64,000 bases of DNA from Lysobacter arvi (lineage in GTDB: Bacteria > Pseudomonadota > Gammaproteobacteria > Xanthomonadales > Xanthomonadaceae). The notes beneath the pieces are model-generated. The model made no database searches. It saw only the letters and a program-made list of their open reading frames with translations, and was not told the DNA's origin. The first letter of the stretch is position 1. Each line of letters opens with the position of its first letter. A program made the translations under genes and the position numbers. Of the stretch, positions 52,676-61,765 are shown piece after piece. Location: positions 186,001-250,000 of the forward strand of contig JARUHG010000004.1 of NCBI GenBank assembly GCA_031216755.1, written 5' to 3'.

Positions 52676-53112
52676 GAAGGCTGGCCCAGCTCGTGATGGC
52701 ACTCCTCATTTCTGGTTTCGTCCTAGGCATGACGCTCTGGTACGCATCACAGTGGTGGGAGAGATCCTTTGGCAGCAGGCTGTCGTCTGCGGTCACGGAA
52801 GACGGTTGCTACCGACTTGAGCGCTACTCGCCGTACTGGCTGCTCCCGCACTGGTTCCACCCCTATCGGCAGCCATTCGAAGCTTGGAACCCGCTGCGTG
52901 ACTGGTCCGGCCCGATGAATCCACATGAGGCCCCGGGCTTCTATCGGCTATACGACAACCGCAGCGGAAAGCTCCTGGTCGAAACCGAGGTCTACGACCT
53001 AGCGTTCGTCGGCACCGGTCAGGCCCTCTGGGCGAGCGAGTGGTACGCGAAGGCAGGTGGCCGCATCGACGCCCGCAGCGCAAGCGATATGGGTTTGCCA
53101 TGTTCGCAGTGA
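52672..53112 (+). CDS. Membrane-anchored protein, candidate immunity 1
   Basis: 146 residues from ATG 52672, overlapping the DUF6402 stop. An N-terminal membrane anchor (LAQLVMALLISGFVLGMTLW) is followed by a Trp/Tyr-rich extracytoplasmic part (YRLERYSPYWLLPHWFHPYR). No known domain. Translational coupling to DUF6402 suggests an immunity or accessory role (inference). Confidence 0.6.
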   Translation: MRRLAQLVMALLISGFVLGMTLWYASQWWERSFGSRLSSAVTEDGCYRLERYSPYWLLPHWFHPYRQPFEAWNPLRDWSGPMNPHEAPGFYRLYDNRSGKLLVETEVYDLAFVGTGQALWASEWYAKAGGRIDARSASDMGLPCSQ

Positions 53113-53591
53113 TCATGACGCTACTCGCAGGGACAATAGGCTCTGTGTTGGCTTCTTGGGGAGCGCCCACGTGGCGTGAGCACCCCTCCACGATGTCCAT
53201 TCCGCTGGGCTGCCACCGTGGTTCGAAGGTCGGGCACAGTACCGCAAGCAGCGCGCCGATTGAGATTCTCAGCATCAAGCCGTCGACTTATTCAGGTCGA
53301 GGCGGCACAACCGAAGAGCAGGCGTGCAAAGAATGGCGCCTGAGCAAGGCGCAGGCTCGAAGGTTCTTCGGACTGAGCAAGGAGTACTCGGCGAATCCGT
53401 ATCACGCGTTCTATCAGCTCAACTGCTCCATTACCGGCCAGCTCAAGTCCGGCGGGAAGACATGGGCTTTCGGGATCGACGGCGGCGGAACTGCCACGTG
53501 GCGTAGCGGGAGGACGACCCGATACTGGGGCTGCTCGACGTCCCGCTGCGAGCCGTTGGTAATCCTTCTGACTGATGGGATGGAGGGTTGA
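53100..53591 (+). CDS. Exported protein, candidate immunity 2
   Basis: 163 residues from ATG 53100, overlapping the previous gene by 13 bp. N-terminal membrane segment FAVIMTLLAGTIGSVLASWG, then a Cys-containing periplasmic part (CKEWRLSKAQARRFFGLSKE, YQLNCSITGQLKSGGKTWAF, YWGCSTSRCEPLVILL). No known family. Last gene of the PAAR cluster. Confidence 0.6.
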   Translation: MFAVIMTLLAGTIGSVLASWGAPTWREHPSTMSIPLGCHRGSKVGHSTASSAPIEILSIKPSTYSGRGGTTEEQACKEWRLSKAQARRFFGLSKEYSANPYHAFYQLNCSITGQLKSGGKTWAFGIDGGGTATWRSGRTTRYWGCSTSRCEPLVILLTDGMEG

Positions 53592-53602
53592 TGGTTGAGC
53601 GG

Positions 53603-53843
53603 AATCGCTAAAGGTGTCGCAAGGCATCTGGCAGCGTCGCCGTCGGGAACACCTGATTCGCGGCGAAGAAGCCTTCGCTGCTGCGTGGAGTACACCCACT
53701 TCAACCAGGTGAAACACGGGCACGCGAAACGCGTGTCGGATTGGCCTTACTCCACGTTTCACCGCGAAGTGTGCGAAGGACGGTTGCCTGTCGATTGGGC
53801 AGCGACTGCTGAAAGCGATGCGCCGTTCGGCGAGCGAGGGTGA
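53603..53843 (+). pseudogene. Truncated REP-associated transposase remnant
   Basis: Nucleotide-level copy of the 3' third of the RAYT at 50004-50536, from ATCGCTAAAGG onwards. It keeps the correct frame in the last part (CVEYTHFNQVKHGHAKRVSD, WPYSTFHREVCEG), but has an insertion near 53620 and lacks the HUH domain. It ends before a REP hairpin, like the larger copy. Confidence 0.8.
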
Positions 53844-53930
53844 TGGGTTTCGCGAGCAAAACCCATGCGACGGGCTGAGCGCTGGAGACATGCATACCTG
53901 CGTAGGAGGGGTTGAGCAAAGCGAAACCCA
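53842..53930. repeat. Degenerate REP pair
   Basis: GATGGGTTTCGCGAGCAAAA (53842 onwards), ending ACCCATG, and GGGTTGAGCAAAGCGAAACCC (53909-53930) repeat the REP arms seen at 50535. Further decayed GATGGGTA pieces extend to about 54080. 53931-54082 contains no gene I can support. Confidence 0.7.
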
Positions 53931-54082
53931 TCGCTTCATTCGACATGACCGGCCGTCGCCGCGTCCATTCCTACCTACGGACGTGCGCAAAGGATTGTTG
54001 TTGAAGGACCAGGGCGTGGCGGCAGAAAGTGATGGGTACTTCGGTGAACGAAGGTGATGGGTATCGCCGCGCTCAACCGATC

Positions 54083-55683
54083 CTACGTGCTCGTACCCTG
54101 TGGGATTAGCGAAGCCTGTTCCCCAGGCACGCGATCTTCTAGCCTCTTAATTACACGCGCCTCGAGTTGACGGTAATTGTCGAGAAACTCAGTGGACTTT
54201 TTGACCGCTGCGCTCGGAGAATGTCGAATCGCGCGTCCGCCGCTATCCTTGCGGTCCTCCGTCGCCATAAAGAAGTCCGAGAAGCGCCCCGGGGAAACAC
54301 CCTCAAAATGCAGGAAGGCAACGCGGTCGAATCTCTCATCCGAGTCCCAATTAGGCTCTTCATTGGGTTCATGCTCGATGGAATCGTAGTGAAGCGCTCC
54401 AGCTAGGCTCTTTTCATACGGCTCGATGAAGTACACAGCACGAATCCCCGAAGCGACGATGTGACGAGCGCAGTTGTGGCACGGATAGGTGGTTGTAAAC
54501 AAGAAGCCCCCGGAGACTGTCTGCCCCCTCGCCTTGCTACTCGCACGATTGCGTCCATCTCCGCATGGACCGCGCGCGAGAACTCAATTAGGTCTCGGAC
54601 TCCCGTCCTGCTACGTATGGCATCAGCGTAGGAAGTCGCAGTATCAGAATCGACACCTTTCTCCAGCAGCACCTCTTTGATGCTATCTCGCAACTGGTCC
54701 TTCCTTTGGTCGTTGAAGCAAACGCCGCCCTCCCAGAAAACGCACCTGTGGTCCGCACCACTTGCCGACTCGTAGAGCCCGCCGCCAGCACGCGGCACAT
54801 CGTTGCACCCGGTCGAGACTATATTGCCGTGCCTGTCGACAATCGCGGCTCCAACTTGACGGGATAGACAGGCAGACTGAAGCGCAGCACTGTGCGCGGC
54901 GTACATGCCCTTCTCTTTCCTGGTCGGAGTGATTCCGTTATCACCATGGACTAGACCAAGTAGTCGCCTAACTGGAGGCTGCAACATTTCCGTATTGTGG
55001 TGAGTGTTTCGCACGAAAAAGTCGGCAAGCTTCAGTGTCTTGTCTAACTGCTGCCCATCACGATCAGATTCAGCTCTGTCGCGATGAATCAACTGCTCGG
55101 CTTTCTCGGCTGGCATCTTTGTAGTGAGATTCGCCTTCCGCCTGTCGTAGCCGCAAAGCACACCCACTAGAAAGAAGAGGTTTCCGTAGACGCTCTTGAG
55201 GAGCTGCGCCTCTTTTGGATGCTTCAGCTGATCGACAATGTACGCCACTCGACCCGGCTTGATCGCGTCGAGATCCGCCACTTCCGGATGCCTATTAACA
55301 CGGTCTTGTTTGATGGACTTGATAGCGAGCTGCGCCCCGACGTCTTCACCTAGCGCTTTACGGAGCGCGTTTCCAACGTCTTGCAGATGTGAAATGCGCT
55401 GAAACTCAGCTGGCCCTTTTGGCGCCGTGATGTTGACACCATAGCGGGCGGCCTCCTCACCGAATAGCTCACTGACTTTGACGATTACGACGTCATAGCT
55501 GCGAGCCTCAAGCTCCCGAACCAAAGCATCCTTTACGAATTGAATACCCGATCCGACTGGCCCACTAAGGGCGAAGACGAGCTCTTGAGATTCGCGTGCG
55601 CGCAAGTCGTCGTTTGCACTCGCGCCGGATGACTTCGTATTACCGGTAGGCTTCGACGCTACCGGCTTCAAGACTGCGTTCAT
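54083..55683 (-). pseudogene. Anti-phage dCTP deaminase-like protein, frameshifted
   Basis: Two frames together give one protein of about 530 residues. The N-terminal part carries a P-loop-like segment (FALSGPVGSGIQFVKDALVR) and ends with the deaminase motif AVHAEMDAIVRVARRGG. The other frame supplies the rest of the zinc site, TTYPCHNCARHIVASGI, and the C-terminus. The break falls in C-runs at 54524-54528 or 54507-54511; adding one base in the first gives ARRGGQTVSGGFLFTTTYPC, a natural join. HAE plus PCxxC with an N-terminal kinase-like domain is the layout of defence cytidine deaminases (AvcD/DCD type) that deplete dCTP during phage infection. ATG 55683 follows AAGGGAGGG. Confidence 0.75.
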
Positions 55684-55732
55684 AGACCCTCCCTTGGTCA
55701 TTCAGAGGGCAGTCTACACGCGAAATTAACAG

Positions 55733-55933
55733 CTATAGCGTCAAGGAATCCGCGTACGCCAAGATTCTCTCAAGGGCTGACTGGGAGCGCTTTGGCTCTG
55801 TACCGCGAGTGGCGTCTTCCTTTCTACGAAACTCGTAAATCTGCGCGGAAGGCTTGTTGAGTAGTGGCAGCTCAAGCTGCTGAACTGATGGATTGGTGCT
55901 TCGCATTGATCCCTCGGCTTCGAAACGATCCAT
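55733..55933 (-). CDS. Small protein upstream of the deaminase, 66 aa
   Basis: ATG 55933 (MDRFEAEGSMRSTNPSVQQL) with GGAGG at RBS distance, and a good promoter just upstream. The protein is soluble and charged (YEFRRKEDATRGTEPKRSQS), ending in a short helix (ALERILAYADSLTL). Transcribed first, 49 bp before the deaminase gene, so it may be a regulator or partner. No family recognised. Confidence 0.6.
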   Translation of the reverse strand: MDRFEAEGSMRSTNPSVQQLELPLLNKPSAQIYEFRRKEDATRGTEPKRSQSALERILAYADSLTL

Positions 55934-55968
55934 GGTCGTCACTTCCTCCGCAGTTTCCCCCGGCGAGC

Positions 55969-55996
55969 AATATAACCATTGCACGGCGAGGGGCAA
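55969..55996 (-). promoter_or_regulatory. Sigma-70 promoter of the deaminase operon
   Basis: On the minus strand TTGCCC (55996-55991) and TATATT (55974-55969), separated by 16 bp. The -10 is close to consensus and unusually AT-rich for this genome. Predicted start near 55962 gives a 29-nt leader with GGAGG. Confidence 0.65.
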
Positions 55997-56103
55997 GTGA
56001 AACTTTTCACCGGTGGAGGCGCATCGGCAAGGGCTCCCGCGCGTTAAGCCATCCTAAGCGCCTTCAAGCCGATGACCACGATCCATGGCTCGATGATGCG
56101 TCG

Positions 56104-56132
56104 CAAAAGAAACGGCGGCCATACGGCCGCCG
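56104..56132 (-). terminator. Rho-independent terminator of aceE
   Basis: CGGCGGCC-ATAC-GGCCGCCG stem (8 bp) followed on the minus strand by TTTCTTTTGCG, 33 bp after the aceE stop. Confidence 0.8.
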
Positions 56133-56165
56133 CTCGTTATTCCTGTCACGAGACAGGCTGTCGAC

Positions 56166-58865
56166 TCAAACCCCAATCGGATTCGGCTTCTCGCTATCAA
56201 TCTTGTACTGCTTGATAGCCCGGGCCACGTCCTTCGCCGTCATCTTCCCTTCCGCCGCCAGCGCGGCAATCGCCGCATGGGCGATATGGAAGCGGTCCAC
56301 TTCGAAGTGGCGGCGCAGGTTTTCGCGGGTGTCGCTGCGGCCGAAACCGTCGGTGCCCAGGACGGTGTAGCGCGTCGGGACGAACTCGCGGATCTGGTTG
56401 GCGAAGGTGCGCACGTAGTCGGTCGCGGCGATCGCCGGGCCGCTGCGGCCTTCCAGCAGCTGGGTGACGTACGGCTTGCGCTGTTCGCCTTCCGGGTTGA
56501 GGCGGTTGTGGCGGATGGCGTCTTCGCCGTCGCGCGCCAGTTCGGTGAAGCTCGGGCAGGACCAGATGTCGGCGGTGACGCCGAAGTCCTTGTCCAGCAG
56601 CTCGGCCGCCGCAATGGCCTCGCGCAGGATGGTGCCGCTGCCCATCAGCTGCACGCGCAGCTCGCCCTTCTTCGCCTTGCCGGCGTCCTTGAGCAGGTAC
56701 ATGCCCTTGATGATGCCGTCCGCCGCGCCCTCGGGCATGTCCGGATGGCTGTAGTTCTCGTTCATCAGGGTGAGGTAGTAGTACTCGTCCTGCTGCTCGG
56801 TGAGCATGCGGTGCATGCCGTGCTGCAGGATCACCGCGACTTCGAAGCCGAACGTCGGGTCGTAGCTGCGGCAGTTCGGGATGGCGCTGGCCAGCAGGTG
56901 GCTGTGGCCGTCCTCGTGCTGCAGGCCTTCGCCGTTGAGCGTGGTGCGGCCCGCCGTGGCGCCCAGCAGGAAGCCGCGGGCGCGCATGTCCGCGGCCTGC
57001 CATGCGCTGTCGCCGATGCGCTGGAAGCCGAACATCGAGTAGTAGATGTAGAACGGCAGCATCGGCAGGTCGTTGGTGCTGTAGCTGGTGGCGGCGGCCA
57101 TCCAGCTGGTGAACGCACCGGCCTCGGTGATGCCTTCTTCCAGCACCTGGCCCGCCGCATCCTCGCGGTAGTACATCAGCTGGTCGCGATCGACCGGCTT
57201 GTACTTCTGGCCGTGCGGCGCGTAGATGCCGATCTGGCGGAACAGGCCTTCCATGCCGAAGGTGCGCGCTTCGTCGGCGACGATGGGCACGCAGCGCGGG
57301 CCGACCTGCTTGTCGCGCAGGATGATGTTGAGCGACTGCACGAACGACATCGTGGTGCTGATCTCGCGATCGCCGGTGCTCTTGAGCAGGCGGTCGAAGG
57401 CTTCCAGCTTGGGCACTTCCAGCGTCTGGCTGCTCTTGCGGCGGCGCTGCGGCAGGAAGCCGCCGAGCTGGCGACGGCGCTCGATCATGTATTCCACTTC
57501 CGGCGACTTCTCGCCCGGGTGGAAGAACGGCACCTTGCCGTCGGCCAGCTGCGCGTCGGTCACGGGGATGTTGAAGCGGTCGCGGAAGATGCGGACGGCT
57601 TCGTCGTCGAGCTTCTTGGTCTGGTGCGTGGGGTTGAGCGACTCGCCGGCCGCGCCCATGCCGTAGCCCTTCACCGTCTTGGCGAGGATCACGGTGGGCA
57701 TGCCCTTGGTGTTCACCGCTTCGTGGTACGCGGCGTAGACCTTGTGCGGGTCGTGGCCGCCGCGGTTGAGGCGCCAGATGTCGTCGTCGGACAGGTTCGC
57801 CACCAGCTGCGCGGTTTCGGCGTACTTGCCGAAGAAGTTCTCGCGCGTGTACTTGCCGCCGAACGCCTTGCAGTTCTGGTATTCGCCGTCGACGGTCTCC
57901 ATCATCAGCTGGCGCAGCTTGCCGCTGGTGTCGCGCGCCAGGAGCGGATCCCAGTAGCTGCCCCAGATGGTCTTGATGACGTTCCAGCCGGCGCCGCGGA
58001 ACTGGCCTTCCAGCTCCTGGATGATCTTGCCGTTGCCGCGCACCGGTCCGTCCAGGCGCTGCAGGTTGCAGTTGATGACGAAGACCAGGTTGTCCAGGCC
58101 TTCGCGGCCGGCCACCGAGATGGCGCCGAGCGATTCGGGTTCGTCCGTCTCGCCGTCGCCGAGGAACGCCCACACCTTGCGGTCGCTCTTGGGCAGCAGG
58201 CCGCGGCCTTCCAGGTACTTCCAGTTGCGCGCCTGGTAGATGGCCGCCAGCGGGCCCAGGCCCATCGACACGGTCGGCACCTGCCAGTAGTCGGGCATCA
58301 GCCACGGGTGCGGATACGACGACACGCCGCGGCCGTCCACTTCCATGCGGAAGTTGTCGAGCTGCGATTCGCTGATGCGGCCTTCCAGGAAAGAACGGGC
58401 GTAGATGCCCGGCGAGCTGTGGCCCTGCACGCCGATGACGTCGCCCGGATGGTCGCCTTCCGGACCGCGCCAGAAGTGGTTGAAGCCCACGTCATAAAGC
58501 GTGGCGGCCGACGCGAACGAGGCGATGTGGCCGCCGAGTTCGCCCGGCTTGCGGTTGGCGCGCACGACCATGGCGAGCGCGTTCCAGCGGATGATCGAGC
58601 GGATGCGCCATTCCATCGCGTGGTCGCCGGGGCTCTTGGCCTCCAGGTGCGTGGGAATGGTGTTGATGTATTCGGTGGTCGGCGAGAACGGCAGGTGCGC
58701 GCCGGCGCGGCGCGTGACCTCGACCATGCCTTCGAGCAGCTGGTGGGCGCGTTCGGCGCCGTCGCGCTCGATGACGGCCTGGACGGACTCGATCCACTCG
58801 CGGGTTTCGGTCGGGTCCGGGTCGTTCTGGATCAGGTCATGGATGACAGCGTGGAGAGACGTCAT
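56166..58865 (-). CDS. aceE: Pyruvate dehydrogenase E1 component (homodimeric)
   Basis: 899 residues, the length of AceE enzymes (887 in E. coli). It decarboxylates pyruvate with thiamine diphosphate and transfers the acetyl group to E2. The ThDP/Mg motif runs from GDGETDEPES to FVINCNLQRLDGPVRGNGKI. The conserved N-terminus (ALAMVVRANRKPGELGGHIA, NHFWRGPEG) and C-terminal transketolase domain (VLGTDGFGRSDTRENLRRHF) are complete. No aceF/lpd lies beside it within the window. It forms the right border of the accessory island. Confidence 0.97.
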   Translation of the reverse strand: MTSLHAVIHDLIQNDPDPTETREWIESVQAVIERDGAERAHQLLEGMVEVTRRAGAHLPFSPTTEYINTIPTHLEAKSPGDHAMEWRIRSIIRWNALAMVVRANRKPGELGGHIASFASAATLYDVGFNHFWRGPEGDHPGDVIGVQGHSSPGIYARSFLEGRISESQLDNFRMEVDGRGVSSYPHPWLMPDYWQVPTVSMGLGPLAAIYQARNWKYLEGRGLLPKSDRKVWAFLGDGETDEPESLGAISVAGREGLDNLVFVINCNLQRLDGPVRGNGKIIQELEGQFRGAGWNVIKTIWGSYWDPLLARDTSGKLRQLMMETVDGEYQNCKAFGGKYTRENFFGKYAETAQLVANLSDDDIWRLNRGGHDPHKVYAAYHEAVNTKGMPTVILAKTVKGYGMGAAGESLNPTHQTKKLDDEAVRIFRDRFNIPVTDAQLADGKVPFFHPGEKSPEVEYMIERRRQLGGFLPQRRRKSSQTLEVPKLEAFDRLLKSTGDREISTTMSFVQSLNIILRDKQVGPRCVPIVADEARTFGMEGLFRQIGIYAPHGQKYKPVDRDQLMYYREDAAGQVLEEGITEAGAFTSWMAAATSYSTNDLPMLPFYIYYSMFGFQRIGDSAWQAADMRARGFLLGATAGRTTLNGEGLQHEDGHSHLLASAIPNCRSYDPTFGFEVAVILQHGMHRMLTEQQDEYYYLTLMNENYSHPDMPEGAADGIIKGMYLLKDAGKAKKGELRVQLMGSGTILREAIAAAELLDKDFGVTADIWSCPSFTELARDGEDAIRHNRLNPEGEQRKPYVTQLLEGRSGPAIAATDYVRTFANQIREFVPTRYTVLGTDGFGRSDTRENLRRHFEVDRFHIAHAAIAALAAEGKMTAKDVARAIKQYKIDSEKPNPIGV

Positions 58866-58907
58866 GCGTATCGCGGCCCCTATTGGCCGCGCCTCGTGTG
58901 GGGACGG

Positions 58908-58927
58908 GTTAGAGCATCGATTCTAAC
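58908..58927 (-). promoter_or_regulatory. Inverted repeat in the aceE promoter region
   Basis: GTTAGA-N8-TCTAAC, about 45 nt upstream of the aceE start; on the minus strand TAGAAT within it could be a -10 element. Possible operator; it does not resemble the E. coli PdhR site. 58928-59235 has no gene, only a weak relative of the 118-bp repeat near 59010-59040. Confidence 0.35.
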
Positions 58928-59235
58928 AGCCGGATCCGCCCCGCCGGACCCCGCTTCCGGCCCGCTGCGTTGCGACGAAAGGATGAGGCGCCGCCTACAG
59001 CGCCGCGTGCGAACGCCGATCATGGAGGGCCGGGCCGCGCGGCTGAATACGCCCGCGTATTGCCACGAACGGCGGCGGATCGCCGCGTCTTTTGCGCGGG
59101 ATGGCGGATCGCCTCCCAGCATCGGTCCGGCTTTCGGGGGAACGAGGGTGACGTCGGATGCGCCCTTTCGTCGATGCCGACGACCACGCCGCGCCTTGGC
59201 CCCTCGCCCGCGGGTGCGAGGGAGAAAAGGCCGCC

Positions 59236-59562
59236 CTACCGCGCCGGCGGAATCGCCGCGCCCAGTACCTGGCGCTGGAAGTTGGCCATTTCCTCGCGGG
59301 TCACGCGGCCGTCGCGGTTGGCGTCCATGTGCTCGAACAGCGCGCGGGCGCCGGCGGCGTGTTCGGCGGCGGTGACCACGCCGTCGCCGTCCAGGTCCAT
59401 CGGCAGCGGATCGTCCGCCGGTGGCGCGACGGGCGCCGTCTGCGTTGCCGGATCGGGCGGAACCACGGGGGCGGTGGCGGTCGGTGAGCTCGTTTGCGCC
59501 GAGATGACGATGGGCACGGCCACAATGGCCATAACGAGCAAGACGCGGATTGCGACCTTCAT
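59236..59562 (-). CDS. EF-hand domain secreted protein
   Basis: 108 residues with signal peptide (MKVAIRVLLVMAIVAVPIVI), a Pro/Thr-rich linker (TATAPVVPPDPATQTAPVAP) and two EF-hands: DLDGDGVVTAAEH and DANRDGRVTREEM. Both loops keep the Asp/Glu ligands at positions 1, 3, 5 and 12, so calcium binding is likely. Divergent from the TonB receptor gene. Role unknown. Confidence 0.85.
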   Translation of the reverse strand: MKVAIRVLLVMAIVAVPIVISAQTSSPTATAPVVPPDPATQTAPVAPPADDPLPMDLDGDGVVTAAEHAAGARALFEHMDANRDGRVTREEMANFQRQVLGAAIPPAR

Positions 59563-59585
59563 GACCCCACCCCGGCAGGACGAAC

Positions 59586-59598
59586 GTGTGTGTGTGTG
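59586..59598. repeat. GT dinucleotide repeat before the TonB receptor gene
   Basis: Thirteen bases of alternating GT, 28 bp before the GTG start of the receptor and 24 bp from the EF-hand start. Such runs are prone to slippage. Confidence 0.6.
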
Positions 59599-59626
59599 CT
59601 CCGGCCGACACCCTAGCGGTGCGGCT

Positions 59627-61765
59627 GTGTTGAAAGTTTCACGACGCGGCCGGCGCGAACCGGCCGCCGCGCGCCTGGCGGCCGCGCTCGCGGCGCTGCT
59701 GATCCATGGCGCCGCCGCCGCGCAGTCGTCGCCCCGAGTTGGCGACGCCACCACGCTCGACACGGTCGAGGTGCTCGGCGCCCGGCATCCGCTGTCGGAT
59801 TTCCCCGGTTCGATCAGCATCATCGAGGGCGACACGCTGCGCGCCGGCCAGCGCCAGGTGTCCTTGTCGGAATCGCTGGTGCGCGCGCCTGGCATCACGG
59901 TGCTGGACCGGCAGAACTACGCGCAGGACCTGCAGGTGCAGAGCCGCGGCTTCGGCGCGCGGTCGACCTTCGGCATTCGCGGGATCAAGCTCATCGTCGA
60001 CGGCATCCCGTCGTCGGCGCTCGACGGCCAGGGCCAGGCGGCGAGCTTCCCGCTGAGCGCGCTCGACCGCATCCAGGTGCTGCGCGGGCCGCTCGCATTG
60101 CAGTACGGCAACGCCGCGGGCGGCGCGATCGTCGGCGAAACGGCGTTCGATGGCCCGTCGAACGAGGTCGAGGGCTGGCTTGGCTCCGATTCCAGCGCGC
60201 GCGTGTCCGCCGGTTTCGAGGGCGCGAGCGCCGACGATGCGTGGCGCTGGCGCGCGCTCGGCAGCTGGTTCACCACCGATGGCGACCGCCCGCACAGCGC
60301 GGCCGAACGCGCGCAACTCGATGGCGTCGCGCAGTACGCGCCGAACGATCACGCGCGCCTGCGCATCGTCGCCGGCGCGCTGAGCCAGCCCTACACCGAC
60401 GATCCGCTGGGCCTCACGCGCGAGCAGTGGGAACGCGATCCGCACGGCACCGATCCCGTCGCCGAGCAGTTCGACACGCGCAAGAAGATCGACAACACGC
60501 AACTCGGCGCACGCTGGGAAGACGCATACGCGCCGGGCCGCGAGTACTGGATCGGCGGTTATGGCGTCGCGCGCGATGTCGTGCAGTTCCTCGCGATTCC
60601 TCCGGTCGCGCAGCGCGCGCCGAGCAGCGCGGGTGGCGTCATCGACCTGGGCCGTCGTTCGAGCGGCGTGGACGCGGGGCATCGCTGGGCATTCGCACGC
60701 GGTGCACTGACGCTGGGCGCGGAGGCCGGCTGGCTCAACGAAGCGCGTCGCGGCTACGAAAACTTCGTCGGTGACGAACTCGGCGTGCGCGGCCGGCTGC
60801 GCCGCGATGAGGACAATCGCATCCGCAGCACGGAGGCGTTCGTGCTCGGCGAGGTGCGTCCCGCGCAGGAGTGGACCGTGCTCGGCGCGGTGCGCCGCGC
60901 GAAGCTGCGCTTCGAATCGGACGATCACTACATCGCGCCGGGGAACGGCGACGACAGCGGTTCGCTGGAGTACGGCGAGACCGCGGCCGCGCTGGGCGTA
61001 TCGCGCGCGTTCGGCAGCGGCGAGGTCTTCGCCAGCGTCGGCCACGGGTTCGAAACGCCGACCGTCACCGAACTGGCGTACCGGCCCGACGGCAGCGCCG
61101 GTTTCAACACGCAGCTGGAACCGGCGCAGTTCGACACCGCCGAAATCGGCGCGCGCTGGCGGTTCGCGTCCGGCAAGGCGAGCGTGTCGGCGTACCGCAT
61201 CGACGGCGAGGACGAGATCGTGCCGGCGGACAATCGCGGCGGTCGCGCGAGCTTCGCCAACGCCGGCCGGACGCGGCGCGAGGGCATCGAAGCCGGGTTC
61301 GAGGGCCGCTTCCACCCGCAGTGGTCGTACGCGCTCACCGCCAACTGGCTGCGCGCGCGCTTCACCGAACGCTTCACGTACACCGTGCTGACCAGCGGCG
61401 TGGAGCGCGTGCAGGTCGTCGAGGCGGGCAATCGCATTCCCGGCATTCCGCGCGCGGACGGCTACGCGGAACTGGCCTGGAACACCGATGACGGTCGCAC
61501 CGTCGCCGCCGTCGAGATGCGCGCGAGCGAGGGCGTGCCGACGGACGATCGCAACACGGATGCGTCGGACGGCTACGCGACGTTCGCGCTGCGCCTGCAA
61601 TGGCGAGCGGCGGGCAGCGGCTGGTACGGCTTCGCACGCGTGGACAACCTGTTCGATCGCGATTACGTCGGTTCGGTCATCGTCAACGAAGGCAACGCGC
61701 GCTATTTCGAGCCGGCCTCGGGGCGCGGCTTCACATTGGGCCTGGGCTGGAAGGCAGGCGGCTGA
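59627..61765 (+). CDS. TonB-dependent outer-membrane receptor
   Basis: 712 residues from GTG 59627 (TTG 59630 is possible). The signal peptide ends AAAAQ. The plug domain contains DTVEVLGARHPLSDFPGSIS and LRGPLALQYGNAAGGAIVGE; the 22-strand barrel ends in the receptor signature (YGFARVDNLFDRDYVGSVIV, then FTLGLGWKAGG). There is no N-terminal transcriptional-signalling domain. Imports siderophores, vitamin B12 or other chelates; the ligand is not predictable. The frame is open much further upstream, but that part is unsupported. Confidence 0.87.
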   Translation: MLKVSRRGRREPAAARLAAALAALLIHGAAAAQSSPRVGDATTLDTVEVLGARHPLSDFPGSISIIEGDTLRAGQRQVSLSESLVRAPGITVLDRQNYAQDLQVQSRGFGARSTFGIRGIKLIVDGIPSSALDGQGQAASFPLSALDRIQVLRGPLALQYGNAAGGAIVGETAFDGPSNEVEGWLGSDSSARVSAGFEGASADDAWRWRALGSWFTTDGDRPHSAAERAQLDGVAQYAPNDHARLRIVAGALSQPYTDDPLGLTREQWERDPHGTDPVAEQFDTRKKIDNTQLGARWEDAYAPGREYWIGGYGVARDVVQFLAIPPVAQRAPSSAGGVIDLGRRSSGVDAGHRWAFARGALTLGAEAGWLNEARRGYENFVGDELGVRGRLRRDEDNRIRSTEAFVLGEVRPAQEWTVLGAVRRAKLRFESDDHYIAPGNGDDSGSLEYGETAAALGVSRAFGSGEVFASVGHGFETPTVTELAYRPDGSAGFNTQLEPAQFDTAEIGARWRFASGKASVSAYRIDGEDEIVPADNRGGRASFANAGRTRREGIEAGFEGRFHPQWSYALTANWLRARFTERFTYTVLTSGVERVQVVEAGNRIPGIPRADGYAELAWNTDDGRTVAAVEMRASEGVPTDDRNTDASDGYATFALRLQWRAAGSGWYGFARVDNLFDRDYVGSVIVNEGNARYFEPASGRGFTLGLGWKAGG

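Noticed and set aside
56277-59375. 1032-codon plus-strand open frame
   Set aside because: Lies antisense to aceE across its whole length; composition is a mirror of the real gene.
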